Shown: positions 46,256 to 54,549 of the stretch, piece after piece
Position numbering within the stretch: the first letter of the stretch is position 1
How the letters are laid out: every line of letters starts with the position of its first letter
From: Alkalihalobacterium elongatum
GTDB taxonomy: Bacteria > Bacillota > Bacilli > Bacillales > Bacillaceae_F
Length of the DNA: 64,000 nt
Direction of reading: 5' to 3'
NCBI RefSeq assembly: GCF_019024285.1
Contig: NZ_WMKZ01000008.1
Coordinates: 73,042-137,041, forward strand
Program-made: the position numbers and the translations under genes
Notes under the pieces: model-generated
Database searches by the model: none
What the model saw: the letters and a program-made list of their open reading frames with translations, nothing else
What the model was told of the DNA's origin: nothing

Positions 46256-47053
46256 ATGACAACTAAACTTCTACAAAATAAAAACATTGTTATTACGGGT
46301 GCTTCTAGTGGACTAGGAAAAGAACTGGCTTTTCAAGTTGCTGAACTAGGAGCAACTCCTATTTTACTTGCCAGATCCATTGATAAGTTAGAATTGATTA
46401 CAGAGGATATTAAGAAAAAATATGCCGTCCAAGCGTATTATTATCCATTAGATGTCACATCATTCGCTGGTGTGCAAAAGACGGTTCAACAAGTGGTAAA
46501 TGATCATGAAAGGATCGATGTTCTTATCAACAATGCTGGAGTTGGATATTTTGATGCGTTCGTCGAGGCTGATTTTCGGCAAATTGAAGAGATGTTTCAT
46601 GTAAATGTTCTAGGACTAATGGCTTGTACCAAAGCATTTCTTCCCTCATTACTAGAAAAGAATGGGGCACACATCATTAACATTGGTTCGCAAGCAGGGA
46701 AGATTGCCACCCCGAAATCTAGTGTATACTCTGCAACGAAGCACGCTGTACGAGGCTTTACAAATGCACTTCGAATGGAGTTGCACGATACGAATATTCA
46801 TGTAACCTTAATCAATCCTGGGCCCATTAGAACGGCTTTCTTTGATCAAGCAGATAAAAGCGGTACCTATAAAAAGAATATTGAAAAACTAATGTTATCT
46901 CCAGAAGCTGTAGCAAAGCGCATTGTAGAACTGATTATTAAACCGAAGCGAGAGTTGAATTTGCCTTGGTGGATGGATGTTGGATCTAGTTTGTATCAGG
47001 TGTTCCCGCGACTCGTTGAAAAAATTGGCGGTAAAAAGTTCTATCAAAAGTAA
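46256..47053 (+). CDS. Short-chain dehydrogenase/reductase (YqjQ-like)
   Basis: 265 residues. The cofactor motif is ITGASSGLGKELAF, then NNAG at about 91, and the catalytic Ser and YSATK are in the IGSQAGKIATPKSSVYSATKHAVRG stretch. The C-terminal tail has a weakly hydrophobic helix, as in YqjQ/DltE-like SDRs. The neighbouring yqzH gene supports correspondence with B. subtilis yqjQ-yqzH. The substrate is unknown. Confidence 0.85.
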   Translation: MTTKLLQNKNIVITGASSGLGKELAFQVAELGATPILLARSIDKLELITEDIKKKYAVQAYYYPLDVTSFAGVQKTVQQVVNDHERIDVLINNAGVGYFDAFVEADFRQIEEMFHVNVLGLMACTKAFLPSLLEKNGAHIINIGSQAGKIATPKSSVYSATKHAVRGFTNALRMELHDTNIHVTLINPGPIRTAFFDQADKSGTYKKNIEKLMLSPEAVAKRIVELIIKPKRELNLPWWMDVGSSLYQVFPRLVEKIGGKKFYQK

Positions 47054-47244
47054 TTTACGGTTAAATAATCGTAAATGACATCGTGGAGAATATGGTGAAT
47101 ATTATCATTTGGATTTGCTACTCTTTGCTCATTGAACTTTTTTATAAGAGTGTTGACTTGTTCATCTGTTAAACGTACATCAGGATCATGTACATAGCTA
47201 GCCGTTATTTTTTCGATCTTCTTTTTCAAAAATTGACGATCCAT
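47044..47244 (-). CDS. yqzH: YqzH family protein
   Basis: 66 residues: an initial QFLKKKIEKI helix, then DPDVRLTDEQVNTLIKKF and a conserved end NIHHILHDVIYDYLT. Length and pattern match the small Bacillus YqzH, which in B. subtilis lies next to the SDR gene yqjQ as here. The function is unknown. GGAGCATC before the ATG serves as ribosome site. Its 3' end overlaps the end of the SDR gene by ten bases. Confidence 0.75.
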   Translation of the reverse strand: MDRQFLKKKIEKITASYVHDPDVRLTDEQVNTLIKKFNEQRVANPNDNIHHILHDVIYDYLTVNYF

Positions 47245-47326
47245 TATTGATGCTCCTTCGTATAAATTTCCTCTTTATTTTAGTAAAGTCGTTAAAGTGA
47301 AACAATAGTTAGTCTGTAAAAATTAA

Positions 47327-47354
47327 AAGGTAGAAACTCAAAAGTTTCTACCTT
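47327..47354 (-). terminator. Terminator after the YqeG-like gene
   Basis: AAGGTAGAAACT and AGTTTCTACCTT form a perfect 12-base stem; on the minus strand it is followed by TTAATTTTT. Confidence 0.8.
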
Positions 47355-47358
47355 GACT

Positions 47359-47841
47359 TTACCATCTTCTACGAATAAGTCTCTCAAACACTCGTTTTAG
47401 CCTAATATTCCATGGCTCATGCTCTTCGCCAACTGGATGAACAAGAGCTGTCCTCATTTTTAAGCGCTTACCACACCAAACATCAGTAAAGAGCTGATCT
47501 CCGAGAAATAAGCTCGTTTCTTTTTTAGCACCCATTTTCTGCATATATCGTTCTATCTTTCCAATAGCAGGCTTTCCACTGCGGCCTAAGCCATGTATTC
47601 CTAGAGGTTCAGAAAATCGATCAACACGCCCTTGGCTATTGTTTGAAATAATCGCGAGTTCAACGCCAGTTTCTTTTAACATGCTGACCCACTCTTCTAC
47701 ATCAGTCCCACCAGGTTGGTGGTGAATGGCAAGTGTGCTATCTAAATCCGATAAAATCGTTTTGATATTATTTGCTTTTAACCATTCAGATGTAATTTCT
47801 GTAAAGTGTTTTAATTCAAAATCAGGCTGAAAATATCTCAT
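47359..47841 (-). CDS. YqeG family HAD-type phosphatase
   Basis: 160 residues. The HAD nucleophile motif is LSDLDSTLA (DxDxT), motif II is IISNNSQGRVDRFSEPLGI, and motif III/IV is FLGDQLFTDVWCGKR. The family acts on phosphatidylglycerol-phosphate in plants and cyanobacteria, while bacterial members are mostly untested. It is not next to yqeH/aroE, the usual yqeG setting, so it may be a second paralogue. The W-rich, basic C-terminus is typical. Confidence 0.85.
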   Translation of the reverse strand: MRYFQPDFELKHFTEITSEWLKANNIKTILSDLDSTLAIHHQPGGTDVEEWVSMLKETGVELAIISNNSQGRVDRFSEPLGIHGLGRSGKPAIGKIERYMQKMGAKKETSLFLGDQLFTDVWCGKRLKMRTALVHPVGEEHEPWNIRLKRVFERLIRRRW

Positions 47842-47942
47842 TGACTACAGTTCTCCTATGTATTCGTCTTTATAGTAATTTTCCCTTTTTTTCTATTTAA
47901 ATGCAACCTTAAAGGTTCATTCATTATATCAGTAATATTCTA

Positions 47943-47981
47943 ACAAAAATCGAGTACTGAATTTCTTTCAGCACCCGATTA
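47943..47981 (-). terminator. Terminator after the 48-residue gene
   Basis: Minus strand: AATCGGGTGCTGAA and TTCAGTACTCGATT pair around AAGAAA, followed by TTTGTTAG. Confidence 0.7.
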
Positions 47982-47995
47982 TATCGTCGTACATC

Positions 47996-48142
47996 TTATC
48001 CAGTTACGATCGTATGCTTACCACCAGGCTCATCTTCTTTATCATCACCGTATGCTATTAATACGACATTTAGTTCTTCTTCAAGGTTCTGCAGCTTTTG
48101 TAATTGTTCGATGTTTAAGTTTGCTACATGATAATGTTCCAT
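47996..48142 (-). CDS. Small hypothetical protein, 48 residues
   Basis: Starts at ATG 48142 with GAGGTGA seven bases upstream and ends at TAA 47996, followed by a terminator, so it looks like a complete small gene. The sequence MEHYHVANLNIEQLQKLQNL and onward forms an acidic amphipathic helix with a leucine heptad pattern, then a Gly/Asp-rich tail ending GGKHTIVTG. I do not recognise a family. It is divergent from the SOS polymerase gene. Confidence 0.7.
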   Translation of the reverse strand: MEHYHVANLNIEQLQKLQNLEEELNVVLIAYGDDKEDEPGGKHTIVTG

Positions 48143-48243
48143 ATCTATTCACCTCATAATATAGCGTACCCAAACGTTTTTTTAATTATATTTTTAACTT
48201 CGTAAAATATGTAGTTTAATGTAAAACTTTTCTATTTGAAAAA

Positions 48244-48292
48244 CGAACGTATATTCGTTTATAATTAATAATAAAATACGAACACAAGTTCC
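48244..48292 (+). promoter_or_regulatory. Two LexA boxes upstream of the Y-family polymerase gene
   Basis: CGAACGTATATTCG (48244-48257) and CGAACACAAGTTCC (48279-48292) match the Bacillus CGAAC-N4-GTTCG operator, the first with one mismatch. Spacing between centres is 35 bases. The second box ends 17 bases before the start codon. Confidence 0.85.
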
Positions 48293-48309
48293 TTTCGAGG
48301 GGGGATTAG

Positions 48310-49575
48310 ATGGTTCCGCAACCATTGTACGAAACAATTGAAAAACGTAGCATTCTCTGTGTAGATATGAAAAGTTTTTATGCGAGCTGTTCAGCATTAG
48401 CGTTAGGACTTGATCCATTAGAGTGTTATTTGGCTGTTGTTGCCGACACAGAAAGGTCTGGAAGTGTTGTGTTAGCTGCTACACCCAAATTAAAAAAAGA
48501 TTTTGGGATTAAAACGGGAAGTCGATTATTCGAAATTCCAGATGATCCTCGTATCCAGCTCGTTAATGCGCAAATGGCAATGTATCTTGATACTTCCGTG
48601 GAATTGACGAAGTTTTTCACTCGCTATGTGCCATTTGAGGCAATCCATGTATACAGTGTTGATGAAAGTTTTCTTCAAGTGGACGGTACGGAGCGTCTTT
48701 GGGGATCTGCTTCGCAATTAGCCGAGCGTATTCGTGAAGATATGTTAAGGGACTTTGGCTTAACGTGTGCAATCGGTATTGGACCTAACATGCTTATGTC
48801 AAAGCTCTGTCTTGATATTAAAGCGAAAAAGACTGGAGTTGCCCATTGGGATTTTGAGGACTTACAAAGAGAGTTATGGCCTCTACCATTACGTGAAATG
48901 TGGGGGATAGGATCACGGCTAGAAAAGCGGCTCAATCGTTTAGGAATAAGAACAGTAGGACAACTTGCTCAATATGATGTTTCAAGATTAGAGAAAGCGT
49001 TTGGTGTTATGGGTAACCAAATGTACTACCATGCATGGGGAATAGATTTATCAGAGCTTGGGGCACCTATTATGCAAGGGCAGATTAGCTTTGCAAAAGG
49101 TCAAATTTTACTTCGGGATTATAAAGAAAAAGAGGAGATTAAATGTGTCATCTTAGAAATGTGTGAAGAAGTAACAAGACGAGCTCGAAATGCGGGGAAG
49201 GTGGGTCGCACGATAAGCTTAGGTCTTGGCTACAGTAAGGAAGAATATGGAGGCGGATTTTATCGCTCAATTAGTCTCGATGAACCGACAAACCTAACAA
49301 TGGATATTTATGAAGCATGTCTTCATATAATGAAGAAACATTACCGAGGAGAAACTGTAAGGCAAGTTACAATTGCCCTGTCAAATGTTTGTGATGACGC
49401 TCATGTTCAGCTCAGCTTATTAGACCCAGAGAAACCCCGGAAAAAGGAATTAAGTTATGTCATGGACGCGATTCGAAACAAGTATGGCTCGGATGCATTA
49501 TTAAGGGCTGTTTCCTATACGGAAGCTGGTACAGCAAAATACCGTTGTACCCTTCTTGGTGGTCACAAAGCGTAG
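48310..49575 (+). CDS. Y-family DNA polymerase, PolY2/UvrX type
   Basis: 421 residues, the length of Bacillus YqjW/UvrX. Catalytic carboxylates are in CVDMKSFYASCSA and YSVDESFLQVDG; the helix-hairpin-helix region lies near MWGIGSRLEKRLNRLGIRTVG. It performs translesion synthesis under SOS control. The following gene is YolD/YqjX-like, the conserved partner of this polymerase in B. subtilis. Two LexA boxes support damage induction. Confidence 0.92.
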   Translation: MVPQPLYETIEKRSILCVDMKSFYASCSALALGLDPLECYLAVVADTERSGSVVLAATPKLKKDFGIKTGSRLFEIPDDPRIQLVNAQMAMYLDTSVELTKFFTRYVPFEAIHVYSVDESFLQVDGTERLWGSASQLAERIREDMLRDFGLTCAIGIGPNMLMSKLCLDIKAKKTGVAHWDFEDLQRELWPLPLREMWGIGSRLEKRLNRLGIRTVGQLAQYDVSRLEKAFGVMGNQMYYHAWGIDLSELGAPIMQGQISFAKGQILLRDYKEKEEIKCVILEMCEEVTRRARNAGKVGRTISLGLGYSKEEYGGGFYRSISLDEPTNLTMDIYEACLHIMKKHYRGETVRQVTIALSNVCDDAHVQLSLLDPEKPRKKELSYVMDAIRNKYGSDALLRAVSYTEAGTAKYRCTLLGGHKA

Positions 49576-49589
49576 AAGGAGTGAAATAA

Positions 49590-49922
49590 ATGATTAAGGA
49601 TCGTGGAAATATAAAGTGGACAGCAATGATGCTGCCAGAACATGTTGGTTTGCTTCGCGAGTTAAAAAAAGAAATAGCTTATCAAAAAAAACCTAAACTC
49701 GACGAGCAACAACTGATAGAAATGAATGAACAAATTTGTGAAGGAATGGCAAACAACGCATCGCTTATTTTCACTTATTATGAGAACTATGATTATCATT
49801 GTATGGTTGGTACTGTTCACCATTTTAACGAAAACGAAAGAAAGCTACATCTGATTGATCAATTTGGAGACAAAAATTATTTAAAGCTTGATAAAGTTAT
49901 TGATGTAAAAACTTACAAGTAA
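49590..49922 (+). CDS. YolD-like protein (YqjX)
   Basis: 110 residues, the usual length. It starts with the family signature DRGNIKWTAMMLPEHVGLL and carries a C-terminal beta domain (YHCMVGTVHHFNENERKLHLID). YolD-like proteins are encoded beside Y-family polymerases in Bacillus and are thought to assist or limit them, somewhat as UmuD does for UmuC. It follows the polymerase gene by 14 bases with AAGGAGTGA before the ATG. Confidence 0.9.
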   Translation: MIKDRGNIKWTAMMLPEHVGLLRELKKEIAYQKKPKLDEQQLIEMNEQICEGMANNASLIFTYYENYDYHCMVGTVHHFNENERKLHLIDQFGDKNYLKLDKVIDVKTYK

Positions 49923-50106
49923 AAATATATTTTCATGTATAAAATTGGTTTGCCTTTCCTACAATAGTTTCTATCTTAAAAAAATTGAAACGAAACCTTC
50001 AAAATGTTGTAAAGCAATAGTCACAAATGCATTCAAAACTATACATGATAAAGATGTATAGTATGTAAGGTGCTTTAAAATTTCTAGAATAGGAAGTGAA
50101 GAGAAC

Positions 50107-50385
50107 GTGCGCGTTCATGATCTAGTTGAAACGAAGGAATATTTCATCGGGGAAACAAAACCAAATTTCCATGTTATTTATGAAAAGTTTGAAAACAATG
50201 ATGCTGTTTATGTGGATGGTACCGTTCAAACGAAAAAAATGGGAGTAGAAGAGATCATTCAAATTTTTCGTGGTGATGAAGATACTTTATGCAATGTTAA
50301 GCGCTATTGTATCGGTAAAGACTACCCGAATATTGAAGCATGTTTGGCAAAGGTAAAGGAAAATCATAAAGAGATCTTTATTTAA
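50107..50385 (+). CDS. Hypothetical protein, 92 residues
   Basis: Starts at GTG 50107 with GGAAGTGAAGAG upstream. The protein is soluble, begins RVHDLVETKEYFIGETKPNF, has a short MGVEEIIQIFRGD helix and two Cys (TLCNVKRYC, plus EACLAK). I recognise no family. The 184-base gap upstream suggests its own promoter; a terminator follows 16 bases after the stop. Confidence 0.6.
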   Translation: MRVHDLVETKEYFIGETKPNFHVIYEKFENNDAVYVDGTVQTKKMGVEEIIQIFRGDEDTLCNVKRYCIGKDYPNIEACLAKVKENHKEIFI

Positions 50386-50401
50386 GGATAAACTAAGAAG
50401 A

Positions 50402-50436
50402 GAGAGACTGACTCAAAAAGAGCCAGTCTTTTTATA
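50402..50436 (+). terminator. Terminator after the 92-residue gene
   Basis: AGACTGACTC pairs with GAGCCAGTCT around AAAAA, followed by TTTTATAG. Confidence 0.8.
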
Positions 50437-50438
50437 GT

Positions 50439-50537
50439 AGGCTGTTTTCGTAAACTTTGTTGCTATTGGACCGTTAACCAAGCTTTCGTTTGGTTAACGG
50501 TCCAATAGCTTAGAGCAACAATCTTAGAAAAGGCCTT
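50439..50537. mobile_element. MITE-like palindromic element, copy 1
   Basis: A 20-base perfect inverted repeat (50462-50481 and 50490-50509; GCTATTGGACCGTTAACCAA) forms a long hairpin. It is flanked by GTAGGCTGTTTTCGTAAAC on the left and AGAAAAGGCCTTA on the right, which are imperfect inverted ends. A second copy with the same ends lies at 60991. There is no coding capacity. Confidence 0.75.
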
Positions 50538-50623
50538 ATATTATCAACAAAGCAACAGGACATTGCTTCTCGCTATCAATTACGCTAACATTTAACTATG
50601 TAATGCTAGAAAGGAAGAGAGCA

Positions 50624-51103
50624 ATGGTAAAAGTATTATTCGTGTGTTTAGGAAATATTTGTCGGTCACCGATGGCAGAAGCTGTGTTTCGTCAAAAAGT
50701 GAAAGAAGCTGACTTAAGTGATCAATTTGAAATTGATTCGGCGGGAACAGGAGATTGGCATATTGGTAAGCCGCCACACGAGGGAACAAGAGGCATTTTA
50801 GATCAATATGCAATTGATTATAGTGGAATGAAAGCACGAAAAGTAAAAAAGTCTGATTTGCAGGATTATCATTATATCATTGCAATGGATGCGGAAAACT
50901 TAGGGAATTTAAATGCAATGGCTCAGTACGAGCGAACAGGAGAAGTTGCTAGGCTCCTTGATTTTCTTCCAGAAAGTCAAGTAGTTGACGTTCCAGATCC
51001 GTATTATACTGGAAACTTTGAAGAAGTATACGACTTAGTAAACAAGAGTTGTGAGAAATTGCTTTCGTACATATGTCAAAGAGAAAACCTAAAGAAGAGC
51101 TGA
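50624..51103 (+). CDS. Low-molecular-weight protein tyrosine phosphatase
   Basis: 159 residues from ATG 50624, chosen for AAGGAAG seven bases upstream; the ATG at 50603 lacks one. The catalytic P-loop CLGNICRS (Cx5R) is at the N-terminus and the general acid is in VPDPYYTG. Such enzymes dephosphorylate tyrosine or arginine residues (YfkJ/YwlE types in B. subtilis); the NICRSP loop with Ile resembles YfkJ more than arginine-specific YwlE, which carries Thr there. It is monocistronic. Confidence 0.9.
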   Translation: MVKVLFVCLGNICRSPMAEAVFRQKVKEADLSDQFEIDSAGTGDWHIGKPPHEGTRGILDQYAIDYSGMKARKVKKSDLQDYHYIIAMDAENLGNLNAMAQYERTGEVARLLDFLPESQVVDVPDPYYTGNFEEVYDLVNKSCEKLLSYICQRENLKKS

Positions 51104-51130
51104 CCGACTGTGGACAGCTCTTCTTTAGAT
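51091..51130. terminator. Terminator between the phosphatase gene and sspH
   Basis: AAAGAAGAGCTG and CAGCTCTTCTTT form a perfect 12-base stem that overlaps the phosphatase stop codon. Confidence 0.75.
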
Positions 51131-51163
51131 TCAAAATTAGGTATGTAGTTCAAAAGTGGCTTT

Positions 51164-51343
51164 CTACTGTTCCATTAGTTGTTGCACTGGAACTGTCATC
51201 TCATTTTCGGGTTGTTTTTTTTCGTAAACTCGAGCTGTATCATTGTCATGATCGACATGTTGGATCATAACAGGAGTACCATTAAAAAGCACTTGAACAT
51301 CCTTCATAGACTCAACGATTTCTTGAGCACGTTGTGAATTCAC
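51164..51343 (-). CDS. sspH: Small acid-soluble spore protein, H type
   Basis: 59 residues from GTG 51343, with AAAGGAG about ten bases upstream. The pattern NSQRAQEIVESMKDVQVLFNG, then PVMIQHVDHDNDTARVY and the C-terminal EMTVPVQQLMEQ fits the SASP-H family, which is usually about 59 residues. It is a minor spore-core protein made under SigG. Its presence shows an endospore former. I chose it over longer frames because none has a ribosome site. Confidence 0.9.
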   Translation of the reverse strand: MNSQRAQEIVESMKDVQVLFNGTPVMIQHVDHDNDTARVYEKKQPENEMTVPVQQLMEQ

Positions 51344-51451
51344 TTTAACTTCACTCCTTTGGGTAACTCCGCACTACGCTAGAGACCATTTTTTCTAATG
51401 ATGTTCTCATTATGAGGATAAATCAGCTTTTTTATGCATATCTATGTTTTA

Positions 51452-51516
51452 AATCGGGTGAATTATCGTCAATCTAGATAATCTAGAATTTCATGAAATT
51501 CACCTGATTTTTTGTT
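51452..51516 (+). terminator. Terminator-like hairpin in the leader of the asparagine synthetase gene
   Basis: AAATCGGGTGAATT pairs with AATTCACCTGATTT around an A+T loop holding ATCTAGAT and a second ATCTAGA, followed by TTTTG. No rightward gene precedes it, so it may be an attenuator or a remnant. Confidence 0.5.
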
Positions 51517-51676
51517 TGCTGAACAATCGCTCTTCTATAAGGTTTTTGAAAAAATATTGATGTGTAAAGGTTTTCAGGGCAGTAGAAAAGTAACCTTCTA
51601 TGATTTCTATGAATACGATGGGATATGGGCATTGGACCCATTTAAATAAATTACTCCCGAAAGAGGGTTGATATAG

Positions 51677-53524
51677 ATGTGTGGTATTACTGGTTGGATT
51701 GATTGGATGCGCAATATGGTAAAGGAGCAGGCTGAAGTTGAAAAGATGGCAAAGACGTTATCACGTCGAGGACCAGACGATATCAACATTTGGAGCTCTA
51801 ACCATGCAGCATTAGGACATACTCGTCTTATTGTTGTCGATCCAGAAGGCGGCATTCAGCCGATGACCCGAACGAAAGGGAAGCGTTCATATACAATTGT
51901 GTATAATGGCGAGTTATACAATACAGAAGATCTTCGTAAAGAGTTGCTACAACGAGGACATACGTTTAAGGGACATTCAGATACAGAAGTTCTCTTAACT
52001 TCTTATATAGAGTGGGGTTTTCATTGCTTAGAAAAATTAAATGGTATTTTCGCGTTTGCGATCTGGAGTGAGCATGACCAAAGTTTAATCCTTGCCCGTG
52101 ATCGTCTCGGTGTCAAACCATTATTTTACTCCGTTCAAAACGGTAAATTGCTATTTGGGTCTGAGATAAAAGCACTTCTCGCTCACCGGGACATCTCACC
52201 GACGGTTGATGAAACTGGACTATCTGAAGTGTTAGGTTTAGGACCATCACGAACACCAGGACATGGGGTGTTCACAGATATAGAAGAACTTCGACCAGCA
52301 CATGCAATGCTGTATGACCGTAACGGGGCTAAAATTACACGCTATTGGAAATTGAAAAGTAAGCAGCATGTTGACAGTATTGATGAAACAGCAGAAAAAG
52401 TCCGCTGGTTATTAACTGATACGGTTGAACGTCAGTTAGTGGCAGATGTCCCAGTTTGTACGTTTTTATCAGGAGGCATCGACTCAAGTGCGCTGACGGC
52501 TTTAGCGGCCAATATATTTGAGCGCGACAACAAGGGAGATTTAAGAACGTATTCGATTGATTATGCAGATAACGATAAGTATTTTAAAGCTAATGACTTT
52601 CAGCCTAATGCTGATGGTCCGTGGATTGAAAAGGTTTCTAATGAGTTTCGTACTTTACACACGAACCATGTTATTTCAATGAAAGATCTGGCAGGTTATT
52701 TGAAGAAAGCCGTTGAAGTACGTGACTTGCCTGGTATGGCTGACATCGATTCTAGTTTATTATGGTTTTGCGAAAAAATAAAAGATGATGTGACGGTAGG
52801 CTTATCCGGAGAATGTGCTGACGAAATCTTCGGTGGATATCCTTGGTTCCATAAGCCTGAAGTGATGAACTTGAATGGATTTCCATGGATGCGTTCAACA
52901 CAGGAAAGAGAAGCACTTCTCCGAGATAAGTGGAAAAATAAGCTGAAGTTACAATCTTATGTTCATGAGCGTTATAAAGAAACGATCGCAGAAACACCTA
53001 GATTTGAAGAAGATACGAAAGAGGAAGCACGTAGGAGAGAGATTTCCTATTTAAATATTATCTGGTTTATGACAACTCTTCTCGATCGAAAAGATCGTAT
53101 GAGTATGGGAGCTAGTCTAGAGGTTCGTGTTCCCTTTGCCGATCATCGTCTCGTTGAATATGTATGGAACATTCCATGGGAGATGAAGCGTCTAAACGGT
53201 TTAGAGAAAGGTATTTTACGTAAAGCACTAGAAGGTATCCTACCTGATGAGGTTTTATATCGTAAAAAAAGCCCATATCCAAAAACGCATAACCCACATT
53301 ATACGAATGCAGTAAAGACAGAGATGCTTAACATTCTTAATCAAAACGACTCACCATTATTTGATTTAATTGATCGTAATAGGATGAAAGAAATTACTGA
53401 AAGTGGAGGAGCTTCTTTTAAAACACCGTGGTTCGGTCAACTAATGACAGGTCCACAGCTTATCGCTCATTTTATTCAAATGGAACATTGGTTGAAACAT
53501 TATAATGTACAGATAAAAAGCTAA
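51677..53524 (+). CDS. Glutamine-hydrolysing asparagine synthetase (AsnO-like)
   Basis: 615 residues, next to the 614 of B. subtilis AsnO. The nucleophile Cys2 is in MCGITGWID, the glutaminase contacts are in TRLIVVDPEGGIQPM, and the synthetase P-loop is FLSGGIDSSAL; GLSGECADEIFGGYPW is also conserved. It makes asparagine from aspartate, glutamine and ATP. AsnO is the sporulation-linked of the three B. subtilis paralogues, and sspH lies divergently adjacent here. The upstream hairpin might regulate it. Confidence 0.93.
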   Translation: MCGITGWIDWMRNMVKEQAEVEKMAKTLSRRGPDDINIWSSNHAALGHTRLIVVDPEGGIQPMTRTKGKRSYTIVYNGELYNTEDLRKELLQRGHTFKGHSDTEVLLTSYIEWGFHCLEKLNGIFAFAIWSEHDQSLILARDRLGVKPLFYSVQNGKLLFGSEIKALLAHRDISPTVDETGLSEVLGLGPSRTPGHGVFTDIEELRPAHAMLYDRNGAKITRYWKLKSKQHVDSIDETAEKVRWLLTDTVERQLVADVPVCTFLSGGIDSSALTALAANIFERDNKGDLRTYSIDYADNDKYFKANDFQPNADGPWIEKVSNEFRTLHTNHVISMKDLAGYLKKAVEVRDLPGMADIDSSLLWFCEKIKDDVTVGLSGECADEIFGGYPWFHKPEVMNLNGFPWMRSTQEREALLRDKWKNKLKLQSYVHERYKETIAETPRFEEDTKEEARRREISYLNIIWFMTTLLDRKDRMSMGASLEVRVPFADHRLVEYVWNIPWEMKRLNGLEKGILRKALEGILPDEVLYRKKSPYPKTHNPHYTNAVKTEMLNILNQNDSPLFDLIDRNRMKEITESGGASFKTPWFGQLMTGPQLIAHFIQMEHWLKHYNVQIKS

Positions 53525-53529
53525 AGAAT

Positions 53530-53568
53530 GTTAGGCGTCTACCAGTACCAGTGGTAGGCGCCTTTTTA
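53530..53568 (+). terminator. Terminator of the asparagine synthetase gene
   Basis: TTAGGCGTCTACCA and TGGTAGGCGCC pair, followed by TTTTTATAG. Confidence 0.85.
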
Positions 53569-53645
53569 TAGTCAATAAAGGATATTTTACTTTCGTACTG
53601 GAAAAAAGAATGGTTGCTTTAAAGGTAGATTGCTCCTATTCAAGC

Positions 53646-54374
53646 CTAAGCGAAAAATTTCGCACCTTTAAGGTATGGTGCAATATTAATACAACTTTTT
53701 TTTGAGGCAAAATCGATGGCCTCGTGATAGTTTAGCTCTTTTAATAATTGTCCCGTTTCGGATGAAGCGAGTTGATCTTTTATCATAGTTACATTAGTAT
53801 TCTCATAATATTGTTTAGCAACGAACGCAGAATCAGATAAAGACCAGTTTGTTGAGTATTTCATAAGTTCGTCAACGAGGTATCCTGCACATAAAAAATC
53901 TTCTAGGGAAAACCTTCCATCATTACCAGCACAAGCGATTACTATAGATGAGGTCTTATCATAGGACATAATACTTTCTGCTACTGCAGCAGTATTAATT
54001 AATGAACATGTATACACGCGTTTAGCGTTGGCAGACTTTCTAATGGCAACAGTTCCATTCGTCGTAAGAAGAATAACTTCTTTATTGGATAATGATTGCT
54101 TAGTAATTTCTAATGGGTCTGGACGTAAAAATCCTTCAATCTCATACCCTCCACTTTCCCCTACTAATAAATACGTGTCTTCCTCTAGCTGGTTAGCAAC
54201 CGTATGCGCCTCTGTTTGATCTTTTACTGGAATGACCGAATTTGGGCGATGATTTAATAGCTTACAAATAGTTGTTGTAGCAAGCAATACATCAATAACA
54301 ACAACAACGCAATCTGTTAATCTGTCTTCAGCGATTTCTTCTTTGCGTGTAAGTACCGTAACTCTTCTTTTCAT
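53646..54374 (-). CDS. ComB-like 2-phosphosulfolactate phosphatase
   Basis: 242 residues. VVVVIDVLLATTTICKLLN, GESGGYEIEGF, LLTTNGTVAIRKS and the ACAGNDGRFSLEDFLCAGYLVDEL block are the ComB family signatures; the Asp and Arg/Thr residues form the Mg-phosphate site. It releases (R)-3-sulfolactate, a major solute of B. subtilis spores, where the homologue is YitC. No phosphosulfolactate synthase gene is nearby in the window. GGAGTGAG precedes its ATG. It is monocistronic. Confidence 0.88.
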   Translation of the reverse strand: MKRRVTVLTRKEEIAEDRLTDCVVVVIDVLLATTTICKLLNHRPNSVIPVKDQTEAHTVANQLEEDTYLLVGESGGYEIEGFLRPDPLEITKQSLSNKEVILLTTNGTVAIRKSANAKRVYTCSLINTAAVAESIMSYDKTSSIVIACAGNDGRFSLEDFLCAGYLVDELMKYSTNWSLSDSAFVAKQYYENTNVTMIKDQLASSETGQLLKELNYHEAIDFASKKSCINIAPYLKGAKFFA

Positions 54375-54549
54375 TAATATTGCTCACTCCTTATTGTTGT
54401 GGATCATACTGTCAACCATGCAACAATTGTGCCAAGTATAAAAAGTGAAAATTATAAGGAAATCATTGCAGTTTTTATAAAGTGATGAAATAATTCATCA
54501 TATATATAGAAAATACAGAAAATATAGAAAATATAATAAGGAGGTTTAA

